Shown: piece by piece, positions 21,801 through 33,800 of the stretch | How the letters are laid out: each line of letters opens with the position of its first letter | Position numbering within the stretch: position 1 is the stretch's first letter | Assembly: GCF_029784155.1 (NCBI RefSeq) | Contig: NC_073691.1 | Coordinates: 64,920,839 to 64,984,838, forward strand | Direction of reading: 5' to 3' | From: Uranotaenia lowii | Lineage: Eukaryota > Arthropoda > Insecta > Diptera > Culicidae | Length of the DNA: 64,000 bases | Notes under the pieces: generated by a model | Databases searched by the model: none | What the model was told of the DNA's origin: nothing | What the model saw: the letters and a program-made list of their open reading frames with translations, nothing else | Position numbers and translations under genes: made by a program

Positions 21801-24800
21801 AAAATTTATCATGAATTTTCTGCTTTAACTTGAATATCAGTCCCAAACACTCACCTTTCGACGAAAATTTGGTTTTTATTGCCCTTTTATGTAGACAAAA
21901 TATTCAAAACAAAAACACACTGTTCATGTCTAGTCCGTACTTGAATTCGTGTGTTATCAAACAGTGCAGTGTTTTAAGTGAAAAATTTAAAGAAAGTTTG
22001 GTGTATCTTTGTCAGACTGTTTGTTTGGGCATAAACAACAATTTCTGGAAGAAGAAATGTTTTTTGTTTATTTTTCTTTGTAACAGAGAAAAGTGACATG
22101 TTAGCACTTGCCCCGGTGTACCTTTATATGTAAACATCAAGTGTGTATGAAGCCGTCCCCACTTACCCCTGCTAGGGTATGGAGAAAAAATTTAAGTAGT
22201 TTGTAAATAATCTCTTTTTTCTCCATTTTTACCTTAGAGTTTGTCGTCATGAGCCAGCTGGTTTATGTGCAATTGAGATCGAAAAATATGCACATACACT
22301 CGACATCGTAGTTAAAAATAGAAAATAAACAAAAAGTCGCTTTAAGCATCCACTAAGGTCGGAAACGTATCTTTTTTATTGTTATTGGATGGATTCCAAG
22401 TAAATTTAAACATTCTGCATAAAAGTTTGAAAAGATGTGGGCAGTACTTACTCCGCGTCCCCACTTACCCCGATGGACCTTAGAAATGTGGATAATTATA
22501 ACTTTTCTGGTGAGATTTGTTTTAAATATAAGATTGTTCAGTACAATCGACAGAGAAACTTTAAATACCCTTTTTCTTCACCAAACAAGTAACAGTAACC
22601 ATAAGTAGTATGGCTATTGCATATAAAGAAATGGATAGAACATCACAACTTAATAAAATAAGTAATTTAGCTTACCGATGGCACCGACGCGAAGGAAGAA
22701 ACTTCCATGGGCTGGATCTTGGGTGGTTTTGCGTTTGCAGCGTGGCGATAGAGCAACTTCCGGATCCGGTGTAGATTCCTGTTGATCAAATTGTACGTTT
22801 TAATAGATAAAGAGAGAGCACATATAAGATCCAAATTAGTCCAATCAGTTCAATTTACGATACCATAATTCGGTTAAACATAGGTAGGGGTGCAGCAAAA
22901 TTGGAACCGAAAATGAAACGAAAATAAGATAATCCAATCAATGCATAAAAAACAGGTCCTGATTGTTCCCAGTGATGCACGAGAAGAAACAGAAAAAATA
23001 ACTCCACCTTGAATCAATGCCGAAAAGAAATTACTGAGCAAAAAATTTCAATCCAATGCAAATGATAAATGCCCGGTAGCCATATCTAAAATAAAGAAAT
23101 AAAAACAAACAAGGTGGTAAACGCAAAAACAAGTCATGGATGAATGATTAGTATGTGACATGATAGGTTTTTTAGTGGTTTAGATGTTTACGATGGTGTG
23201 TTATTTGAAAAATTTACGATGCCATTCGGTCATGATATAGTTAAAATTGAGCAGTGGTTTATGGCAACAGTAAAGAGTAAGTGAAGTAAGAAATTTTTTT
23301 ATTCTTCTGTATTTATTTGGCTTGGCATTCAGTTGATCAGCGATTTTCTGCATAATTATCATTGAAATTAACACTTTTTAGTTTAGTTTTTTCACCTGTG
23401 AAAAGTGAGTTAGTTGTTGGAGTTAGATAAAGAAAAAAAAATCCTTTGGTCCTAGTCCATAGAAGTTCTACCTTTGTTCAGTATTTTTGTGAATAACAAT
23501 CTCCTTTTCCTAAGAAATGAACTTAACATAAACCTAAAGATTAGTCACCAGTTATTTCGTTAGCCGAAAACAAATCCCACACGAAAAGCACTCTTCAGGC
23601 AATCACTCCCCCGCCCGATGTTAGTGAATATCAGACCAAAACCATTCGTATCCAATGAGAAAGCCGGCAGCCTCCGAAATACCTTAATTTTCTTATTCTT
23701 TTTGGACTGGCTATGATGATCGTTAGTAGGGCTAGCAAAATGGCCATCACCTGCACCGCCTGCACTATTTCTAACAAGCACACTAGCGAGACCCGATCCG
23801 GGACTTCCGCTTGGACTTCCTACGACGCTGCCATCGCCAGATCTTGTGGGCGAACGATGGGATTCCCGCACCAGATCCCGCTTCTTCTTCGGGTAAACTT
23901 CCTTTTCCGGAACCACCACAATTCGCCGATAGTTCACCGTTGATGTTGGTTGATTGACAAAAGATTCGAGTGTTTGTGTTGGAATATGTGTCATGATTAT
24001 GTGATGGCCAGTTTTGGACAAATTTTGAAAAGAGCAATAAAAACAAATTTAGCGAAACGAAAAGTCGAACAAGTGCATCTGCCATAATTTTTAAACCACG
24101 CATAAAAAAAACCAACGACGAAAAAGTCACCTGATATGGGCTGGGTTTGGATGAGGTTTTGCTTGATTTTTCTTCCTTCGCTCCCTTGCCGGAATCCTTG
24201 CCATCCTTTCCAGCAGCATCTTTTCCGGCGCCGTCTTTACCGTCCTTTCCGGCTGCTCCAGTTTCCGCGTCTCCTTTCTTTGGTTTTTTCTCCTTCTTTG
24301 GTTTCTTTTCCTTCGGTGGTTTGGGCTTTCCATTGCAACAAGAGCTCTCTGAAAGAGGAAGAAAAGGTATTTGGTTAATTGACAACCCATGAATGATTTC
24401 ACCAAATGGTACATAAACAAACACGCATGATTTAAATTGGTTTCAGTGATTTTTTTTTGTGAGAAAAAAATGGTAAGAATTGTTGCAAATTATTGAGAAT
24501 CGTGCCGTAATAGTGGAATTTGTATGACTACAATTCAAAATAAAATACACTCTTTTGCTATCCACCGATTTAAACCGACTTCAAGTAACCATTTAAACGA
24601 TCCTCTACCAATTTGGTAGGCATTGCGATTCGCAGAAACGTTGTTAATTTCAGCTTTCATTATTAATGCGATTTTATGTTTGCTTGTAAGCAGATTTTAC
24701 ACTTTCAACTAAATCAAAGTCACGCCACTAGAAGTTAATTTTTTTTACCTTCTACGATCCAGCTGGTGCTGGGGCAAAGAATCACACAGGTCACTATGTA

Positions 24801-27800
24801 TTCGGAAGAAAGCTTTATTTTTCGAAAATTAGCATCGTTAATTTTTGCACCATTCAAAAACGGTAGCCTAGAATATTTCATTTTTTGAAGATTTTTAAAC
24901 TTTTCAATGGATAATTCAAAAGCAAAATCATACTAATCAATGTAAAATCAATTGTCTTACCTTTATCGTTACTCTAACTCTATACGTTTTAAACAAATCA
25001 TTAGGGTTTTTACGGTCGATGGTATTGATGGCTTGTTGGCCTCAGTCATAACCTCGAAATTTGATTTGGATTTAGAAATCACGTTTTGGGTACCGTAAAA
25101 CGGGGTAGCATTGATCACCGGGGTAGTTCTGATCAGGCTTCATTTTGCTCATCTTGCCCAAAAGGAGACAGTGAACTTTTTCGCTCCTAATAATTGTGAG
25201 GAGATTTTAAATGAGCATTTTATCATCTGCTGCTGAGAGAGCCAAGAGAAATTTTTTTCTCTATCGAATGATCACTCTTCTACTGTCAGAGCACTGTTGG
25301 TTTGTGACTCTGAAAACACCTCATGAGCGCTACGTGTGATCAGTGAAATGAATTGCTCAGTGAAGGCAAGGGCATAGTTTTACTATTCTCATCGCTCCTA
25401 AGAGAAAAAGAAATGCAAATCGCATATGAAATTTGGCCGTTTCACCGAATCACGTGGACAGCTTTAATGTGCGATTGAACCGTCCTCTTTCTATATGAAA
25501 TTATGGAACATTGGCCCCAGCAAGTGCTGAAATAAACCACAACCGAAGCGTCCATCTCTGTTCGGTCGTTGATTTCTCAGCCAGTAACTGAGAAGCTGAG
25601 AACTTCTGATCAACATCAAATTTGTCCAGATAATCATCAATAACTAAGACTAAAGTTAAACTTTCCAAAACTTTTTTTGGAAGATAAACCTATAGGTTGA
25701 GTTTCAAATTGGGGAACAACTTTGTTTGTTTAGAAAATCTCAAAAGTAAGTAAAAATGTAATGTATAAATCTTGAAATATCTATTTTTTCGAAGACTCGC
25801 AAACAAACACCCCCCATGATGAAATCAAAGCGTTAGGAAGCAAACAGGGTGATTCATGTGAGAGTTCTACTTTTTTCCTTAGTAAATATATAGTTTTGAT
25901 TTAGTTTTTGTTGTAGTTTGAGACAAATTTTTGGTATTTAAAAAAAGGAACATTTTCCAAAAGTAAGCCAGTTTAGGACAAATAGCTAGAAATCCTATCA
26001 AAAAGTAGAGTTTGGCGAGTAAAGGCGAAATTTCATTTGTTTTCTTTGTTAAAATTTTAAAAGTAATGTTTGAAAATAATTTCATCATTGTTCATCTTTC
26101 GATTTTAATTTTTTTATGCCTTCATTCATTAAGTATTGCGATTTTTTGGATCGCAAAGAAACCTAAATTTGAAGGTGTTTTGTATCCTTCAAGAACAAAA
26201 AAAAACTAGTTGAAGCCGTCAAAAAATAGACTGATTAATGTTACCTAGGGTGCTCGGATTTTCCGGTTTTTTTTCAAATCCGGTATTTCGGTATTCTTAA
26301 TTTATAAAACCGATCAAACCAGTAAAACTGGTATTCGTCTAATTGCAGTATTGAGTAATGGCATAAAATGCTCTGAATTTAAAACGCAATAGATTTAGTC
26401 ACATTTTCGATTGAAAATTTGGTATTGTGTCTTTAAATTATCACTTTGTCATAAATCTATCATCATCCTCATGATAATCATAATATTTATCATCTTCATT
26501 TCAATATTAGGATTTCGCTGAGAGGTTGCAGAAATTATAAAAGTTTCATAAAATTTTCAACGATTTTTTGTCCTGTACTCTGTAATACAGTATTCAGATT
26601 TAAGAACAGATTTTACAAATTTAGTAAAAGTTTTAAAACGTCTTTCATAAAAATGATATACAGAATATATATATTATGATATACAAAAAGATTTTACGGT
26701 AAAAAAAAATGGGTAAAATACAAAAATTTGTGACAAAGTTTCTGGTTGACTCACAGATTTTCAGGTTTTATTTTGTTCAAAATACGAATGTTTTCCCCGC
26801 AACTTAGGTCGTGATCGCATTCAGTTTGCCTTTCCAACATAAAAACGAACAATAGGAATAAAAATCTATTCAAAATCCTGTCAAAATTCAGGAATAAATA
26901 TAGTTGTTTGGATCTGATCCATACGTGTTTTATTGTAATACTGTTGCAAATTTTTAAAAACTTTGTTACTGCTTTGTCTGGAAAATTAGAATGCTTCAAC
27001 AGTGTTAAAAATAAAAACAACAGAATTCCATCAAATATTGATAGATAAATTTCTTAGAAACATTTGAACATGTGTTTAACTGCTGACTCTGTTGAAAAAT
27101 TTAATGTTTTATAACAAAGTATGAAATTTCAAATCAGTTTTCAACATTTTTGGTTTAAAATTTTATAGTTGTATCGGTAAAACCGATTAGACCACCCTAA
27201 TGTTACCCCATTGCATCAAATTCTAAACAGAAACAAAATAGATTTTTAAATCAAATTTGGAGTAGTCCAATAAATTTCTGACACCATGTTTCACGTTCAC
27301 AAGAGTCCAGTACAGGTGTTAAAAATTCGAAACATGCCACGAAATTTCCCCCAACAGAAAAAATAATCGAGAAACATTGAAAAAAGTGATCAATCTTGCC
27401 CCGGATTATGGTGCGTCCTTTTGATCAAATTAATCGTTTCATTCTTATTAACCTTCCCATGCCGTTCGCAAAATATCCGTTTCTGGGAAATTTGAGTTGT
27501 AGTTTGATTTCGTTATCCTGGCTGTAAATGTTAACCGATTTTGATGATATTATATGCATTGTGTAGGTAATTTGTTCTTATTACTCGAAATTAAAAAAAA
27601 AATCGATATGTATTACCAAGTTATCAGAAACTGGTTCAGAAAGTAAAAAGTCCGAAAAATCAATTTTATTTTTAAAATGCTCATAACTTTTGACAGCTTT
27701 TCTGTATTTAAGTGTTTCATTGATGTTTGAAATCGTCAAGAATCCATCTATCCGACAGTGTATAAATATGTTGGGGTCCAATGAAAGTTTGACCGCTATC

Positions 27801-30800
27801 TTAGATCTTCCGGTAGAAAAAAATCTAACTTTAAAAAAACGATATCCATTTTTTGCTTTGCTTAGCTGTATTTTATTTCCCAATGAACCGATTTTCAAAA
27901 CTCAAATTTCCATTTTTTGACGTTAATTTGATCATTATTTTCATAGAACATACTTGGTCTGTCAAAATTCCAAGTTCTTCATTATATTGGAATGATGATA
28001 AAGAGATTTTAAATGTGCGCTTCGGGTCATATTGACCCGAACGGCATGGGAAGGTTAAGAGGTCAAGGCTGAGGCTTTTCGATAAAGTAGTGTTCGTATA
28101 AAATTCTCAATATATCCTTATAATAGGAAAACTCCCTGGTTACAACTTTGTCCAACTCATCAAAATGAAACAAATTGAGAGAAAAGAGTTGTAATGTTGC
28201 AAACAGAATGTTAATTAAATCATTTGAAAAATCTAAAAAAAAAACTTCTCATCGCTGATTGTCCGGTAAAAGTAGCCCAACGACTTAGTTATTGACTGTA
28301 GAGTGTTAAAATGTTCAGAGGTTGCTTTATTTAAATTTAAAAAATCAATATTTTGTATAAATTTGATCAGGATATCTGAATCTGAAGTAAAGAGAATCCA
28401 TGGGATTCAAATAATAAAAATGTCCCCTGCTTTCCTTAAAAATTAAGAAGTGTATGTTTTGAGCTTTCTTCTTTTGTCACCCCCCCCTCCCCCTCCCTTT
28501 GGAAATTTCCAAAAAACCCGAAGGAAATATATAAAGTTTTAAGTATTTCATGGAAATTTCGATAAAAATTTCAAGTATACGAAAGATTACAAAACCAAAA
28601 ACCAAATTTTGGAAGATGGAAGTTATTTCACCATGTGTATTCTGGATTTTATTGGATTTTTCGATAAAAAAATAACTTGATTTATAGGTTTTGTGCAATG
28701 ATTTAGTATTCAATTTTGTGGCATACAAGCTTTTGTGCAATTTATTCCAATTTATTTGTTTTTCGCATTATTTTTTATTGACTTAGTTATTAGGATAGTA
28801 TTTCTGGTCTTGGTACAATCAGTGATGAGAAGTTTCTCAGTTCATTCTGTATGCAACATTACAACTTTTTTCTCACAATTTTTATCATTTTGATGTATTC
28901 TACAAAGTTGTAGCCAAGGTATGCTATTGACATATGGAGTTAGAGTAACCCTCAAGGTAAGACATTTGCTTTAACAGTGATAAGTTTGATTTTGCCTCTT
29001 TATTAAGTAATATGTTTCCTCTCTCCTCAAAGAACATTTACATTAGACTGAGTCGATTTTGGGTCATTTTTGAATTTCTCTAACCCTGGGGTCTAAAAAG
29101 CTTCGTCTTGGTTCAAAACTCATCTCTGATTTTTTGCAGGATTGTTAATTGACGTTTACATGGATAAATTTGACCTTTTAGGTTTGTATGGGAAAATTTT
29201 ATATTTTGTACTGAAAAATCAATATCGTTTTTGTTTCTTCTGTGGAACCGAGCCAACTAATGGTTTTTGTGCCAATTTATAAAATTCCTAAGGGAATTTT
29301 TTTGCGGAACAACTTTGTCTAAGACCGTAATTTCTTATCTTATTAGGCAAAACAGTGATTAGCAGTTTAATGGGGATATGTCTTTTCGCATTGATAAACA
29401 TCTAATTCAATTGACATCACTGCTGGGTGCCTAGCGAGGTATTACATGACTACTTTTCATACAATACTTTGCGGGGTCATATGTGATGCTTTCTTTTTAT
29501 TTACATCACGTGTGATGTAAATTTACATCAAATAATCGCGTTCCGTGTCAAGTAATATTTGTGGCATAAGAATTCAGTGCTGTTAAGGATTCAACTTTTT
29601 TATTTTGTAAATTTACATGAAAAAATCGTGTTTCACGTCATGCAATGATGAAGGTTTCAATTTCAGTGTTGTTCAGGATTCAGATTTTTTTGCTGTGTAT
29701 AGTCAGTTATAAGAGAAAACACATCTTACCCGTCGGCCACTTATGGGATTCAAATCCAACAAGTTTTCTTGACGATACCGGGAATCAAACCCAGTACGCC
29801 TGGCATACTAAAACCACACTCACGCCAGCCAATCTGCTAGACCACATCGGCGCTCTTCAACAAAGTTGTTTATCATACGCATAAATGATGATGGATAAAT
29901 TTCATATTTATTTTGCAAAAAATGAGATTTCAAATTTATGGTAGGTATACAGTTATTCTATGTACAAGAACTTTTTTTTATTTTTCCAAAATTTCATATT
30001 TGGAGCATAACGTAAAAACTGTTTTAAAGAGTTTTATAAATATCATTTTTGGATTCAGCGCCAGATTTGACATTTATAGTAATTTTCTGTTAACCTTAAC
30101 AACTATTTTTTTCGATTTGAGAAAATCCGACCAAAAAAATTATTCATATTTAAGACAGCCTTCAGACCCTATTTCAGAATTCAGCGTGAGAATTTGTTTT
30201 CTGCACCTAATAAAAATATTAAATTTGAAGCCAACTTAACTTTAAAATTTTCGAATTCATTTGTCGCTTCATTGCACTTTGTAACGATGACAGTGAGGCA
30301 GCAAAAAATATATTTTTGCTTTTTATGAACTTTTTGAAGATGAAATGAATTTTATACATTCAACAACCAAAATAAAATGTTTTCATCTTTGGTTTTGCAT
30401 GTGTGCTCAAAAAAGACAATAAGATTTGAACATTTACTCTTAAAAATGCATAGTGTAGATTTGAAAATATATTTGTTTAAATAAAACTATCTCGGAATCG
30501 CGTAAACAATTTTGAGTTCTGAGTTCACATAAAATTTTTAAGAATATAAAACAAAACAACCCAGGGTATTTTTGTACATGATTATTCAGTTTTGTATGAA
30601 GACTAAAAGAGTATATGCACAAAAAAACATCATCTAAATTTTATAATTTTTGGGAAAAAATAAGTTTTCAAAAAATCTTGACATTTCAAGAATGTTGTGT
30701 CAAATTTTCAAATCAATCGAAGCAAAAGTGTAGAAATTATAGGCCTTTATCTCCTCTTATCTAATACCTACTGCAAGAATTCTAGAGCAGAAACTTCAAA

Positions 30801-33800
30801 CGCGTTTTTCTTCGAAAGAACATTTTTAAAGTCCGTGGAAATTGTCATTTAAAAACTACTTCACCGATCCTTTTCAAATTTGGAACATATTTTCTACATA
30901 TAAAATACCAGACCCCAACGTTTTTCTTTTTCGTTTTTTTTTACTTTGGGGAGATTTTACAGGTGAAAAATGGCGGTTTTTTTCGTGAAAAATCGTAGTT
31001 TTTAGTTCAAACAGCCACAAAAATTTCATAAATTTTTTTTTAAGTTAAATAAAAACGTTGGGGTCCAGAAAAACATCTAAAAATAATATTTTGCTCTGAT
31101 TTTTTGACATCAGATGATTCTGTGCTGAGATACAGTGTCCACCGCAAATCCTGTTTTCTAAAAGGCATCCTCGAAAGTGCTCCCTCACCGGCTCATTTTT
31201 CATTATTTTTCTACAAAAAAATTACTAAATGTTCTTTTAACAATGCTTTGTATAATGCAAAAAAATGAATACATTTGTTTGAACGATAGCTCTAGAAAAA
31301 AAATTCGTGAAAATGGTGTTTTTTTTTACCCGTTAGACCCTACTCCCCCCTTAATGATGTTTAACATGAAACATACTATTCTTCAAAAATGGTTAAATTT
31401 TTCCCTTTTTTTATTTCATTATAACTATGAAGGATGCAGATTAGGGTGTCCCAAAATTGCATAACTTCTGGGAATCTTAGGGCTCACCCCCCAAATGGTA
31501 GATAAGGAAGTGCAGAACAAACTTTTGTATGGGGCCGACTAAAAGAAATCATGATAAGAGGTTCCGCAAGCGCGATCTTTGAAAAAAGTTCACTTTCAAA
31601 AGATTCGATTTTAAATAAATTCTGGGTCCAAAAATTTTCAATAAATTTATATATTTTATATTTTTTTAATTTTGTTTGAGTTAAATACTACACGTAAAAA
31701 ATGAAGAATGAACCAAATTTGTATCAAAATGTAAAACAAGCAAGCTATTTCCAAGAAAAAAATTTTTTTGTTAACCTTGTAAAAATGAAAAATATTTCTT
31801 AGCTTAGAAAATAGGCTTTCTAACGGTGTATTGAAAATTTATGTAGCATTAATAGGAGAAAGGTTGATTTAAATATTATTAAATTTGAAGAATATTTTCA
31901 AAATTTTCTTAGTCTGATGTCTGTGAATCAATAAGTACTGACGAAAATGATCTGCAAAATTGAGGATATCTTAGATAAATATAAAGCTACAATCTGGTAT
32001 ATGACTAATATCATTACGATGAAGTTAATTTTTGACTTTTTGAAGCCTCAAACCCCATAGTGCATTGCTTCAATTTAACCAGATATACTTTTGGTTAAGT
32101 ATATTTGATTAAACAATAATAATTTCTTTATAAACTCCCAAAAATACTCACCTTGCAGCAGGAAGCAGAACACATACAGCAAGAACAGTATACTGGCCCC
32201 GTACAGGTAGGTGAAGAATCCCTCGTAGTAGATGACGGGCAGGCGGTGGGTGGTGACGTCACAAATTACGTACGCGACGCAAACCACTATCAGCAGCATC
32301 GCGTAGACTAGACTAGTTACGATGAATAGTGAGGTTCTGCAATGGAAAGAAAGAGGAAGGGTTGAGTTTAAGACTTGGACAAGGATATTTTTTTTAAATG
32401 TTGAAAATAAATGGGAAAACATAAAAGTTGATCTGATCCGGTGATGTTGCTAATGCATGATGAAATGCTTGCAGCTTGATTTGATGACGAAATTTGAAAT
32501 GAATTGGCCTCTGCAAACACGATTGCCTATTAACATTCCTGTGAATAACAGACAGGTTATGATGAAAAATGCTGAACAAAGTCAAAGAGCTGAGTAACTT
32601 AGTTACCGGGTTCATTTAATTATCCCATATTCATCAAGCTACTGGCTCGGATGATACCTATGATAAAAAGGATGAGAAAATTAGCGTGGAGTGGGGTATC
32701 ATAGGCCACTTTTTTCTTTGCTCCATAACTTTTTTACTATAAAAGAAAAAAAATGAAAAATATGGTTTGTTATGGTCTTCTTAATTTCTAATGTATCATT
32801 AGGCATGTTTTCAAATTTTAATAAATTATTTTCTCCGAATTCTGAATGTTTAAAAGAAAGTAAGATTTTTTGGGTTATGAAAAATTGTGGGGAATCGAAG
32901 GCTAACAAATTCAAATAGACCAAATAACATGCAAAATTAAAGAGTTGACTCTTAACTGTAATTCAGTTATTTAGAATCAATTTTATATGATGAAATAAAA
33001 AAAAAAGAGAGTTTTGTATGATCGAGTAGTTTCAAAAACCTGGCTCGCGAATGTTTTCAAAAGTCCTTATATAAGATTTTTGTTCGTCTATAGAGCATTG
33101 AATAAAATTGATAAAATATTTTTCATAACGCTTCATCTGGCGTAAGAAAACTTTGAAATTATGAATGTGTACAAGAACACCAACATTAAGGTGGCCCATG
33201 ATTCCCCACAAGAGATGATTTGCAAATTGGTTGCGTTAGAGTGACTTATTGGTTTTTCATGAAAAAAATCCTTTTACTTGCTAAAGAGATAAACAAAACT
33301 GAGATAATAAACATTTGAGCATTTTTTTTGTCATGAACTATAGGTTACCCACTGATGCAATTTGCAGTCGCTTGTTTAATTATGTAGGAAATTTTTTTAG
33401 CTAGTTAAAAAAAAACATATGATGCGTACATAAGTCAACAAAATATCGAAATATATGCTTACGCAAATCGACGACGAGTTCAGTTGACTTGAAATTTTCA
33501 TCTCAACACACAGTCGAAATATTGAGAGGGGTCAACATTTCGCTATGATCAACGTTACTCAACTCTCCCCTTCATACATATATTCTTTTAGAAATATATA
33601 CGACATAAGAATTCTTTTTAAGGGAGGGGGGGGGGGGGGGGTAGGGTCTAACACTTTCAAAAAATCGATTTTTTTAATTTTTTATTTTCTTATTGTAAAA
33701 CATTTCAAGAATGTTGTGTCAAATTTTCAAGTCAATTGAAGCAAAACTGTAGAAATAATAGGCCTTTATCTCCTCCTATCTTATACTGCAAGAAAGCAAG

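Larger units (their letters stand above)
14722..22675 (-). other. OtopL intron between exons 5 and 6, repeat content
   Basis: Nearly 8 kb without coding sequence. It holds a family A SINE (15953-16175), dispersed repeats at 19150-19540, 20770-21437 (with its own SINE) and 22115-22485, and short TTTTGGACCAC words near 17450. The remaining parts (14722-15940, 16180-19140, 19550-20760) are AT-rich and show nothing recognisable. Confidence 0.7.
24349..32151 (-). other. OtopL intron between exons 2 and 3, repeat content
   Basis: About 7.8 kb with no coding exon seen. It contains a possible composite element (25098-27410) with a hAT-like element inside it, a piggyBac-like element (27452-28054), inverted arms (28126-28262 and 28812-28935), a hairpin repeat (29045-29490), a tandem duplication (29515-29690), a SINE (29705-29856) and a 3'-complete copy of a G/C-run element (30676-31350). 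Nothing is recognised in 24400-25090, 29880-30670 and 31360-32140. Confidence 0.7.

Noticed and set aside
23783..24424. 213-codon minus-strand frame across exon 3 and beyond
   Set aside because: Only 24131-24348 is exon. The rest is read-through past a good GTGACT donor and overlaps the cassette exon in the wrong frame.
27581..27898. 105-codon frame inside the piggyBac-like element as a transposase
   Set aside because: Far too short, with no catalytic-acid pattern or conserved region seen; the element is non-autonomous.
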